A program made the translations under genes and the position numbers. From Verrucomicrobiaceae bacterium (GTDB lineage: Bacteria; Verrucomicrobiota; Verrucomicrobiia; Verrucomicrobiales; Verrucomicrobiaceae): 64,000 nucleotides of DNA. Below are positions 8,636 through 16,325 of this stretch, piece by piece. Position 1 is the first letter of the stretch; each line of letters starts with the position of its first letter. Under the pieces are notes generated by a model. It searched no databases and had not been told where the DNA came from. It was given only the letters and a program-made list of their open reading frames with translations. The DNA lies in the NCBI GenBank assembly GCA_947466075.1, contig CANIBP010000001.1, positions 496,001-560,000 of the forward strand. Direction: 5' to 3'.

Positions 8636-10204
8636 ATGAAAAAATTCAACCCTACCCACAAAATGCAACGCCGCACCCGCCCCAGCGCCAGCCGACGCCC
8701 CGCCTCACCCATGCGTTGGCTGTGGGTGCTCGTGGGACTGCTCCTTATCAGCGGCGTGATGCTGATGCTTCTCGCGCCCACGCTGGTCACCGGGTATATC
8801 CGCTCCTACCTGCGCAAAGATGAGTTTCATCAAAAAGCCGAGGAAATGATTGTCGCGAAGCTCGGTGGCACAGCACGCCTTGCGCCGATCATCTGGAACG
8901 ACGACACCGCCACGCTCACCGATCTATCGTTGGAAACAGGTGGTGGCTGGAGCGTCGAGGCAGGCGGTCTGCGTGCCGCGCTTGATTTCGGTGCCATTCG
9001 TCAAGGCTCATGGAGCATTCAGGAAGCTGGGGCAGATGAACTCGCGCTGCGTCGCACGAAAGCCGCCATGGGTGACACCCTAGAGGCGGAATCTACCGCC
9101 CAAGTCGAATCCGCAGCGGAGAACGAATCCGTGCCGTCCTTCCTCCGGCGCTATATCCCCACCAAGACCGAGATCGGCGGCTTTGACGTGCTGCGTTTCT
9201 CATTCGAACAGAGCGGTTGGAAAATCGACGAGACCCGGCTGCATCTCGGTGCATGGAGCAGTGGTGAAAAATCCGCGCCTGCCAAACTGAATGGCGGCAC
9301 GTTGCAAACACCCCTCCAACCCTCGCAGCAAAAAGAACCGCTCAAGCTCGACCTTACCCAGGCCACGCTACGCCTTAGCCGCGAGCAGCTACTGCTCAGC
9401 AACGCCACCCTGCGCTGGAAGCAAGGCTCCGAGGCAACCCTCCGCGGCTCCTTGAAACCTGAAACCGGCACTTGGCAGACCTTTATGCATGCCACGGCCG
9501 TGCCGCTGGATGAATTTCTCGATGCTACCTGGCAACAGCGCCTCTCCGGCAAGATCGAGGGTGATCTCGAGTTTTCCGGCGCACGCAACACCCCGCCCGC
9601 CTGGAAGGCCGACGTCGTCCTCAAAAATGGTGCGCTGCAAGGGCTGCCCATTCTCGATAAACTCGTCACTTATACCAACACCCACCGCTTCAAGCGGCTC
9701 GTGCTCGACCTTTGCAGTGCCACCGTTCGGCCCCAGGGCGACGCTTTGCGCATCGAGCATATCATCGTGCAGTCCAACGGCCTCCTGCGCATCGAAGGCG
9801 CGCTCGTTTTTCAAGGCCGCAATGTGTCAGGCGATCTCATGGTCGGCGTCACGCCCGAAACCTTGAGCAGCATTCCCGGCGCCAGTAGCCGCGTCTTCGT
9901 GGAGACGAATCCCACTGGCCCGCCCGGCCTGCAATGGACGCATGTCCGCATTGCCGGTACCATCGACGCCCCACAGGAAGATCTCAGTTCACGCTTGATC
10001 GGTGCCGCTGGCATGTCCCTGCTGCTCGACAGTCCAGCCCAGGTGCTCAACCAAGGCACCGAACTGCTCAAGCCCGTCCTTGGCGAAGAAGCCACCAAAC
10101 TCCCCGGCAAGGTCATGGAAGGTGCGGGCGGCATCCTCGAAAACGGCCTCAAAACCGGCACCGGCATCCTCAAGCAGGTGCTGCCGGTGTTTCCGGGGAA
10201 ATGA
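8636..10204 (+). CDS. AsmA-like membrane-anchored periplasmic protein
   Basis: A 522-residue protein with a basic cytoplasmic N-terminus, one transmembrane helix (LWVLVGLLLISGVMLMLLA, about residues 29-47) and a long beta-rich periplasmic part. Features such as GGWSVEAGGLRAALDFGAI, SGKIEGDLEFSGA and LRIEGALVFQGRNVSGDLMVG (short landmarks) follow the repeating-strand pattern of AsmA/DUF748/TamB-related proteins, which bridge inner and outer membranes for lipid transfer. The C-terminus is helical with Leu/Gly-rich repeats. Family assignment is by pattern and is moderately sure; the substrate is unknown. Divergent from the ABC transporter. Confidence 0.6.
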   Translation: MKKFNPTHKMQRRTRPSASRRPASPMRWLWVLVGLLLISGVMLMLLAPTLVTGYIRSYLRKDEFHQKAEEMIVAKLGGTARLAPIIWNDDTATLTDLSLETGGGWSVEAGGLRAALDFGAIRQGSWSIQEAGADELALRRTKAAMGDTLEAESTAQVESAAENESVPSFLRRYIPTKTEIGGFDVLRFSFEQSGWKIDETRLHLGAWSSGEKSAPAKLNGGTLQTPLQPSQQKEPLKLDLTQATLRLSREQLLLSNATLRWKQGSEATLRGSLKPETGTWQTFMHATAVPLDEFLDATWQQRLSGKIEGDLEFSGARNTPPAWKADVVLKNGALQGLPILDKLVTYTNTHRFKRLVLDLCSATVRPQGDALRIEHIIVQSNGLLRIEGALVFQGRNVSGDLMVGVTPETLSSIPGASSRVFVETNPTGPPGLQWTHVRIAGTIDAPQEDLSSRLIGAAGMSLLLDSPAQVLNQGTELLKPVLGEEATKLPGKVMEGAGGILENGLKTGTGILKQVLPVFPGK

Positions 10205-10479
10205 GGCGGCGGCTGAATCAACCCATGGCGGAGCAGGCGCATCAACAGCGCAGCCCGGCGCAGAAGGAATCTGGTCTGGTTTCAAATTTCCCAAGTGGGT
10301 TGGCACGTGGGTTCATTTAGAGCGGAGGCACGCAGAGCGCGCGCTGCTCCTCTGCCGGGGATGTCTTGACGGCCCAGTGTGCCCAAACAGGACGGCTAGG
10401 GTCAGAAAGCAGGAGCCTCTGTCAAGAATCGACCCCCGGCCCTTGCTTGCGTCCACTATCGACTGCTGAGCCTTTCCTG

Positions 10480-13400
10480 CTACTGCGCCTGCAAGCGGAA
10501 GAAGGCCGCGTTGTCCGGCACGGTGAACTGAAACTCAAGTTTGCCTTCGCCGTTGATCACCGTCGTCATTCCGGGTTGGTTCATGGGGAAGGGGTTGAAG
10601 AGGATGAGGTCGGTGCTCTTTTTCACCCCAATGATCAGCTTGAACTGGCCCAACCCATCCCGCTGAATCAGCGGCACGTCTATGTTGAGCGCCTGCACCT
10701 GCGCTGCTGTGTAATATCCCAGTCCGTTTGCGTTTGAGGTGTAGGTATTCACCAGCGCCGTCTGCATTACCTGCCAGTCATAGCCTAACGCAGCCATTTG
10801 CAACTCTGAGGCATCGCTGAATCCATCTCCGTCCGTGTCGGCGGTGAAACTCAACACTGCGCCGGTAAGGTTGATGTCAAAAGGGTTCTCATCCGCGTCG
10901 TTGTTCGCGAGCGAAAGAGTCGCTGTCTTGGTGCTGCTGTCTATGGGGGTGTACCGCACGATGAAGGTTGTGCTGTCTCCTGCACCCAGGGCAGAGGCCG
11001 GTGGCGAAATCACGCTGAAGAGCGCTGCATCCGTACCTCCCACGACCACCACTGGTGTGCCGGTCAGTGCCAGCGGGGCGGTGCCCGTGTTCCTCACCGT
11101 GAAGACGACATCCGCAGGACTGCCCACCGTAGCGGTCACGAAACCCACGCTCCCACCATCGGCGATGTTTACCGAAGAGCGCTCCACAGCGATTTCCGGC
11201 ACCGCAGGCGGCCCGCCCGTGAGTGTGATGTCAAAGGGACTCTCATCAGGGTCATTGCTGGCGATGTGGATCGCCGCAGTCTTGAGTCCGACACTCGTCG
11301 GAGCAAACCGCACCGTGAAAGCCGTTGTTCCGTTCGGGCCGCCCACCGGTGCCGTGGGGTTCGCTGTGACCGTGAACATACCTGCATCGACGCCATCTTG
11401 GGAGATCGTCAGTCCCGTAAGGTTGGCGTTGCCAGTGTTCTTGATGACGAAGTTCAGACTGCTGTTCGCGCCCACCGTCACGCTGCCGAAGCTCTTTGTC
11501 CCCCCATCGGCAATGTTACTATTGAAGGGCTGCTCCACCGCAATATCAGCCCCCAGGACCGTCACCACAAACGTGTCCGTGCCCGTGAGTAATCCATCAC
11601 TCACCATCACGGTGATCGTGGTGCTGCCAATCTGGTTGGTCTCAGGAACCACCGTCACGGTGCGGCTGGCCCCACTGCCGCCAAGGAAGATGTTCCCGTC
11701 GACCACCAGCGCTTGATTGGAAGAAGTGCCACTAACGGTGAGTGAGTCTAGAGGTGTTCCTGCCCCGTCAATGATGAATGGCAGGCTATTGGTCAGGGTG
11801 TTCACGCTGATGCTTTGATCCATGATGTCCGTGATTGTGGGAATACGGACGGCAAAGATATAGGCCGCACCGGCACCACTCGAGATCTCGTCGGGCGAGC
11901 TGTTCACGCCCATAGTGCTGCTATCCTCACCATTAGCCCCGACGACCACTGTGTCGCCCGACATGGCCACCGAAATGCCGAACAGGTCATCTGTCTGCGT
12001 GGTGCCGATAGCAACGGGCTTGAGATAAACATGCTGCGTCCACACCGTCCCGCTGCGTCCGAAGACGTAGGCCGCACCGGACGAGCTGGCGCTCTCGTCG
12101 GGCGTGCTGTTCAAGCCCAACGTGCTGCTATCCTCACCATTAGCCCCGACGACCACTGTGTCGCCCGACACGGCCACCGAGCGGCCGAAAGCATCCGCCG
12201 CCTGTGTGGTGCCGACGGCGGCGGGCTTGAGATATGCCTGCTCGCTCCACGTCGTCCCGTTGCGTTTGAAGATGTAGGCAGCGCCGGAAGTATTGGCAGA
12301 GCCGACGTCATTAGGCGAGCTGTTCACGCCCGTCGTGCTGCTATCCTCACCATTAGCCCCGACGACCACTGTGTCGCCCGACACGGCCACCGAAGTGCCG
12401 AAGTTATCCCCCGCCTGCGTGGTGCCGACAGCACCGGGCTTGAGATAAGCCTGCTGCGTCCACACCGTCCCGCTGCGTCCGAAGACGTAGGCCGCACCGG
12501 ACGAGCTGGCGCTCTCGTTGGGCGTGCTGTTCACCCCCGTCGTGCTGCTGTCCTCACCATTAGCCCCGACGACCACCGTGTCGCCCGAGACGGCCACTGA
12601 AATGCCGAACTGGTCACCTGTCTGCGTGGTGCCGATAGCAACGGGCTTGAGATAAGCCTGCTGGCTCCACGTCGTCCCGTTGCGTACGAAGACGTAGGCC
12701 GCACCGGACGAGCTGGCGCTCTCGTTGGGCGTGCTGTTCACGCCCGTGGAACTGCTGTCCTCCAAACGAGCACCGATTACCACCGTATCTTCCGACACGG
12801 CCACCGCGCAGCCGCACACGTCATTTACCTGCGTGGTGCCGACGGCGGCGGGCTTGAGATAAGCCTGCTGCGTCCACACCGTCCCGCTGCGTACGAAGAC
12901 GTAGGCCGCCCCGGCACCGCTGGCGCTCTCGTCGGGCGTGCTGTTCACGCCCGTCGTGCTGCTGTTCTCCAGGGTTGCCCCGACAACCACCGTATCGCCC
13001 GACACGGCCACTGAAATGCCGAACTGGTCACCTGTCTGCGTGGTGCCGATAGCAACGGGCTTGAGATAAGCCTGCTGGCTCCACGTCGTCCCGTTGCGTA
13101 CGAAGACGTAGGCCGCACCGGCATCGGCGGCAGTGCCGTCGTCATTAGGTGTGCTGTTCACACCCGTGGTACTGCTGTCCTCCAAACGAGCACCGATTAC
13201 CACCGTATCTCCCGACACGGCCACCGCGCCGCCGAACTGGTCATTTACCTGCGTGGTGCCGAAGGCGGCGGGCTTCAAATACGCCTGCTGCGCGATGGGG
13301 TCGATGGTCAGCGGGTAGCGTGCGCCGCGCTCGTCCACCAGCAAGCGCACACCGGCAGGTGCCGCTGCGAAGTGAGAGGGCAGCACCTTGCCATCCGCAT

Positions 13401-13956
13401 CCCACACTTTCAGCCCGGCGTAGTTCAGCACCAGCGCTCCCGCAGCATCCCGAAACGCCACGCCCAGGCCATCCGGCGCGGTCTGTGGTTTCAACGTGCC
13501 GCGCACCGCCAGATCAAACTGCAACGGAGCCGCCTCATCAGCACCCGCATGAGGTCGCTCGCGCAGCGTGAAGCCATGCTCCAGCCCGCGAGTGTCATTC
13601 ACCCACCACTCCTGCACCGTCGCATCCCACTGATAACTGAGCCGCTGCCCCGCCGCTTTGACGGCAGGCTGGCCGTCGATGGCGCGCTCGCTACCCGCGA
13701 AGCCGTAGCTCTTTAACTCCAACCCCCACTGCCAACCGCCTCCCTTTGGCTCAGCGACAAAACCGCGCCCATCGAATTTCGTCGTCCACTGCTGCCCCGG
13801 ATTGCGTGCCTGCCATCCGCCCTCAACCGGCTGAAACGCATGTCGCCCCGCCTCATAAGCAGCGCGGATGCTGGTCCAGTCAGCCTTCGCCAGTCCCTTT
13901 GGCACCGCATCTGAGGCAGCTAACACACCCGTGGTCACAGCCATGAGGCTTAGCAT
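10480..13956 (-). CDS. Secreted FG-GAP seven-repeat propeller protein with ASPM/SPD-2/Hydin domains
   Basis: A 1158-residue exported surface protein. ATG 13956 gives MLSLMAVTTGVLAASDA, a short signal peptide; the frame is open further upstream but that part has no coding character. Domain order: a 200-residue N-terminal domain (TSIRAAYEAGRHAFQPVEGG onward); seven tandem FG-GAP_2-type units of 69-71 residues, each with FGxSVAVSGDTVVVGAxxEDSS and AAYVFxRxGTxW, about residues 219-702; an Ig/cadherin-like stretch (700-800); two choice-of-anchor-D (ASPM-SPD-2-Hydin) domains around 809-1035 (IADGGTKSFGSVTVG, then IADGGSVGFVTATVG); a Ca-binding DTDGDGFSDASELQ thrombospondin-3-like loop; and a C-terminal domain also seen in verrucomicrobial secreted proteins. 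Seven units predict one closed propeller. Function probably adhesion or ligand binding (inference). Confidence 0.8.
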   Translation of the reverse strand: MLSLMAVTTGVLAASDAVPKGLAKADWTSIRAAYEAGRHAFQPVEGGWQARNPGQQWTTKFDGRGFVAEPKGGGWQWGLELKSYGFAGSERAIDGQPAVKAAGQRLSYQWDATVQEWWVNDTRGLEHGFTLRERPHAGADEAAPLQFDLAVRGTLKPQTAPDGLGVAFRDAAGALVLNYAGLKVWDADGKVLPSHFAAAPAGVRLLVDERGARYPLTIDPIAQQAYLKPAAFGTTQVNDQFGGAVAVSGDTVVIGARLEDSSTTGVNSTPNDDGTAADAGAAYVFVRNGTTWSQQAYLKPVAIGTTQTGDQFGISVAVSGDTVVVGATLENSSTTGVNSTPDESASGAGAAYVFVRSGTVWTQQAYLKPAAVGTTQVNDVCGCAVAVSEDTVVIGARLEDSSSTGVNSTPNESASSSGAAYVFVRNGTTWSQQAYLKPVAIGTTQTGDQFGISVAVSGDTVVVGANGEDSSTTGVNSTPNESASSSGAAYVFGRSGTVWTQQAYLKPGAVGTTQAGDNFGTSVAVSGDTVVVGANGEDSSTTGVNSSPNDVGSANTSGAAYIFKRNGTTWSEQAYLKPAAVGTTQAADAFGRSVAVSGDTVVVGANGEDSSTLGLNSTPDESASSSGAAYVFGRSGTVWTQHVYLKPVAIGTTQTDDLFGISVAMSGDTVVVGANGEDSSTMGVNSSPDEISSGAGAAYIFAVRIPTITDIMDQSISVNTLTNSLPFIIDGAGTPLDSLTVSGTSSNQALVVDGNIFLGGSGASRTVTVVPETNQIGSTTITVMVSDGLLTGTDTFVVTVLGADIAVEQPFNSNIADGGTKSFGSVTVGANSSLNFVIKNTGNANLTGLTISQDGVDAGMFTVTANPTAPVGGPNGTTAFTVRFAPTSVGLKTAAIHIASNDPDESPFDITLTGGPPAVPEIAVERSSVNIADGGSVGFVTATVGSPADVVFTVRNTGTAPLALTGTPVVVVGGTDAALFSVISPPASALGAGDSTTFIVRYTPIDSSTKTATLSLANNDADENPFDINLTGAVLSFTADTDGDGFSDASELQMAALGYDWQVMQTALVNTYTSNANGLGYYTAAQVQALNIDVPLIQRDGLGQFKLIIGVKKSTDLILFNPFPMNQPGMTTVINGEGKLEFQFTVPDNAAFFRLQAQ
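11850..13300 (-). repeat. Seven tandem 207/213-bp coding repeats (FG-GAP units)
   Basis: The conserved word for 'SGDTVVV' recurs at 11941, 12148, 12361, 12568, 12775, 12982 and 13195, that is spacings of 207, 213, 207, 207, 207 and 213 bp. Long stretches are identical at DNA level between units, including silent positions (for example around 12131 and 12341), which points to recent duplication or gene conversion. Confidence 0.9.
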
Positions 13957-14144
13957 GCGGCAGAGGAGTGTCTTTATGAGGATGAATGCGTGAGGGATGA
14001 TCCGAAAGCGTGTGCAAGGAACGCAAGCAGTACACCGGCTCCGCCCATGCGGTGCTGGCCCTAGATGACCGCCCGTAGGCTGCGACGAAAGAGCCGACTT
14101 GCAACTGACAATGCAGGATGCTCTCACCGCATTTTTCGGGTCCG

Positions 14145-14164
14145 TATTGGCAGTTCTGCCAATA
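14145..14164. promoter_or_regulatory. 20-bp perfect palindrome, probable operator between divergent genes
   Basis: TATTGGCAG (14145-14153), TT, CTGCCAATA (14156-14164): two perfect 9-bp arms with a 2-bp centre, the size and symmetry of a dimeric helix-turn-helix operator. It lies 55 bp before the XRE-type gene start and 189 bp before the oppositely oriented FG-GAP gene start, in the 262-bp gap between them. Binding by the neighbouring regulator is inferred. Confidence 0.6.
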
Positions 14165-14218
14165 GCCAAATTGAGCCGGTGATGGGAAGGTCGCGGCCTA
14201 ACCAACCCATACGAACTC

Positions 14219-14551
14219 ATGAAGACGACTCGTTTGAAGCGCACGCTGCGCACGCGGACTGCCGCGCAGGAAAAACTGCTCCGCTGGTCCGGACCGGTGG
14301 ATGAAGCACGGCTCAACCGCACGCTGCTGCGGCTCATGCGGGCGGTGCGTGACCGCCAGCACCTCTCCCTGCATGCGCTGGAAGCACGCAGCGGGATCAA
14401 GCGGCCCCAACTGCGCAAGCTGGAGCAGGAGCTGATGCAACTGACGCTCTTCACCCTGGTGCGCTGGTGCAATGGCCTGCGCCTGGACATCGTGGGCCTG
14501 CTGCAACTGGCGTTGCTGGTGCTGCGGCAGCGGCCTCTGTACCAGCAATGA
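14219..14551 (+). CDS. XRE-like helix-turn-helix DNA-binding protein
   Basis: A 110-residue basic protein. Residues about 38-96 follow the XRE/Cro HTH pattern: LMRAVRDRQHLSLHALEARSGI then a recognition helix (KRPQLRKLEQE), LTLFTLVRWCNGLRLDI and a final helix. The N-terminal 35 residues are Arg/Lys rich (MKTTRLKRTLRTRTAAQEK). It is probably a transcriptional regulator; the perfect palindrome 55 bp upstream is a likely binding site, giving autoregulation and control of the divergent FG-GAP protein (inference). Downstream lies the 42-bp palindromic repeat array. ATG 14219, no Shine-Dalgarno. Confidence 0.65.
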   Translation: MKTTRLKRTLRTRTAAQEKLLRWSGPVDEARLNRTLLRLMRAVRDRQHLSLHALEARSGIKRPQLRKLEQELMQLTLFTLVRWCNGLRLDIVGLLQLALLVLRQRPLYQQ

Positions 14552-14707
14552 ACGGGCCAGCCTGAGGGGAACTCCCGTACCCCTAGCGCGAGGCGGCGGC
14601 GGTGGCAGAATCGGCCCCCATGCACCTGACGACTTTCCTTTTCAATGGCAACCGTCCCGGCCACAGCGGCCTCGCACTGGGCCGTGCCGCAGGGCGGGTG
14701 CCGGTGC
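14552..14707. other. Spacer between the XRE gene and the repeat array
   Basis: High-GC stretch with GGCGGCGGCGGTGG near 14590. Frames remain open on both strands through it and into the array, but neither has convincing coding character. I see no promoter I can defend. Confidence 0.3.
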
Positions 14708-15065
14708 GCTCAACCAGAGTGGTTGAGCAGCAAGGGAGAGTCCCCCAGCCTTCGACCACTCTGGTCAGGCATCTGGCTAAAGTGGTCAGCCCTCTAACCA
14801 CTCTGGTTGGACACCAGGGGAGTTTATCGGTGGCTTCAACCAGTCTGGTCAGGCAGTGGAGCAACGGCCTGACCCCGCCAACCACTCTGGTCAGCCTCTG
14901 GGGGAAAGTGCTGACCTGCCCAACCACTCTGGTTGGGCACCTGGACCAAGCGGCCAGGTCTTCGACCAGACTGGTTGAGCACCTGAGTGAAGTGGCCACC
15001 CCTCGAACCACGCTGGTTCGACCTCGCAGGAGTCTCCCCCAGTCTTCAACCACTGTGGGTGCTGG
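14708..15065. repeat. Nine 42-bp tandem repeats, each centred on a 3-nt-spaced inverted repeat
   Basis: The core ACCAnnnTGGT-like word recurs with an exact 42-bp period: the base opening it lies at 14712, 14754, 14796, 14838, 14880, 14922, 14964, 15006 and 15048. Each core is an inverted repeat with a 3-nt centre, and the arms differ between units while staying complementary: GCTCAACCA/TGGTTGAGC (unit 1, 9 bp), GACCA/TGGTC (unit 2), TGCCCAACCA/TGGTTGGGCA (unit 6, 10 bp), TCGAACCA/TGGTTCGA (unit 8, 8 bp). Units 3 and 7 pair with wobbles; units 4, 5 and 9 keep only about 4 bp. The roughly 27-bp spacers are less conserved. As 42 is 14 codons, open frames cross the array on both strands (14602-15180 plus, 14583-15251 minus); I do not call them genes. 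Confidence 0.85.
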
Positions 15066-15160
15066 AATGCGGAGCCGGCTTTGCCCATGGATCAGGCTGA
15101 TTTTCAGCACGCCAACACGCCTCTTCCCCAAGGCTTCACCTCTGCCCACCTCTCCCAGCC

Positions 15161-16192
15161 ATGCCGCCGAACTGGGATGAGGGGTCCTGGGATTCATCCA
15201 CCTGGGATTCGCCTTCGATACCGATTTTCCAACCCCTGCCAACCAAACCACGCAAACGCAACACCCACATCATGGCCTCCAACCCAACTCCTGACGACGA
15301 CGATGTCGTCTGCGCCCTCGCTGAAGACCTCGCCGATGGCTGCCACCTGCATGAGGTGAGCATCAACATCAAACAAAACACCGAGGCGGTCATCCGTGCC
15401 GCCATCACCGCCACCCAGGCCGCCAAAATGGCCCTGGCCACCGCCCGCGTGACGCGGGACAGCAAGCACGACCTCCTGCTGGCGGCGGACGCCGCTGGCA
15501 CCGCCGTGCTGAAAAACTGCCGCCTGCGCAATGTGAAGCTCTTTGGCACGGGCTTCAATGCCAGTTGGGACGCCGCCGGCTGGCCCGGCCAGAGCACCTC
15601 GATTCCAGACAGCCAGAATCTGCGCTTCACCCTGCTGATGGCGCAGAAGAACTACTTCACCGCCAATCCCACCGCTGAAAGCGTGGACATGGAGGCCACC
15701 GCTGCCCTGTGCGCCGCCGCCCACACCGCCGTGAGCGATGCCCGCCAGGAACTCAACACCGCCGAAACCAACATCACCACCCAGAAGGCCGTCTATAAAA
15801 CCGCCATTCAAACCCTGCGCAAACGCGTGCGCGGCCTGATCGACGAACTCGATACGCTGCTGGCCGATGACGATGCGCGCTACACGGCCTTTGGTCTCAA
15901 CATCCCCGCCACGCCCGTGGCACCCGAGGCCATCGCCACCCTCACGCTCACCGCGCAAGGCGGCGGGAAGCTTCATGCGGAGTGGCCTTACAGCACCCGC
16001 ATGGGTGGCACGCGTCTGGTGAAGAAGATCGTCGGTGTGGACGACGACTTCAGCAGCGCTGGCACGACCGATGGTCTGGAGAAGACGCTCTCCGGCTTCG
16101 CGCCCGGCGTGACCGTGCAGATGAAAGCCATCGCCTACAACGACGGCGGTGACGCACCGCCAAGCCCCATGGTCAGCGTGGTGGTGACGTGA
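15161..16192 (+). CDS. Fibronectin type III-containing hypothetical protein
   Basis: A 343-residue protein. The N-terminus MPPNWDEGSWDSSTWDSP is a Trp-Asp repeat of a kind I associate with verrucomicrobial surface or tail-like proteins; an alternative start is the ATG at 15272 (MASNPTPDDDD). Residues about 50-250 are Ala-rich and helical, probably coiled. The last 90 residues (IATLTLTAQGGGKLHAEWPY to VSVVVT) look like a fibronectin type III domain, with the VQMKAIAYNDGGDAPPS F-G region. No signal peptide. The collagen-like gene follows 133 bp on. Likely a structural or fibre-associated protein; function not assigned. Confidence 0.6.
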   Translation: MPPNWDEGSWDSSTWDSPSIPIFQPLPTKPRKRNTHIMASNPTPDDDDVVCALAEDLADGCHLHEVSINIKQNTEAVIRAAITATQAAKMALATARVTRDSKHDLLLAADAAGTAVLKNCRLRNVKLFGTGFNASWDAAGWPGQSTSIPDSQNLRFTLLMAQKNYFTANPTAESVDMEATAALCAAAHTAVSDARQELNTAETNITTQKAVYKTAIQTLRKRVRGLIDELDTLLADDDARYTAFGLNIPATPVAPEAIATLTLTAQGGGKLHAEWPYSTRMGGTRLVKKIVGVDDDFSSAGTTDGLEKTLSGFAPGVTVQMKAIAYNDGGDAPPSPMVSVVVT

Positions 16193-16194
16193 TG

Positions 16195-16290
16195 GCTCGC
16201 TGCGCGAGCGTTGGCGGTGGTTGGTAATCGTTGAGGGCGCTGCGCGCCGTTGACCGTTGTTTTACCAAACCACTGCCAACAACCGTCAAC
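16195..16290. repeat. Cluster of small inverted repeats between the FN3 and collagen-like genes
   Basis: Directly after the stop codon: GCTCGC-TGC-GCGAGC (16195-16209), GGCGC-TGC-GCGCC (16236-16248), and GTTGACCGTTGTT (16249-16261) facing AACAACCGTCAAC (16278-16290) with one mismatch. The text also repeats CAACNNNCGTCAAC-like words. No T-run, so not a classical terminator. It may be a remnant palindromic repeat family. Confidence 0.55.
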
Positions 16291-16325
16291 CATCGTCAAC
16301 AACAGTAAACTTCCACATCCATGCC

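Noticed and set aside
13957..14664. Upstream extension of the FG-GAP protein to a 1394-residue frame
   Set aside because: The extension crosses the operator-like palindrome and the opposite XRE gene and would bury the signal peptide; a non-standard ATA start a few codons upstream of 13956 was also considered and not adopted.
14708..15065. CRISPR array
   Set aside because: Conserved part is only about 15 bp and varies between units, spacers are related to each other, and there is no cas gene nearby.
14583..15251. Open frames of 192 and 222 codons running through the 42-bp array on both strands
   Set aside because: They exist because the 42-bp unit keeps frame and lacks stops; both strands and a third frame are equally open, and the pairing of arms suggests selection on nucleotide structure.
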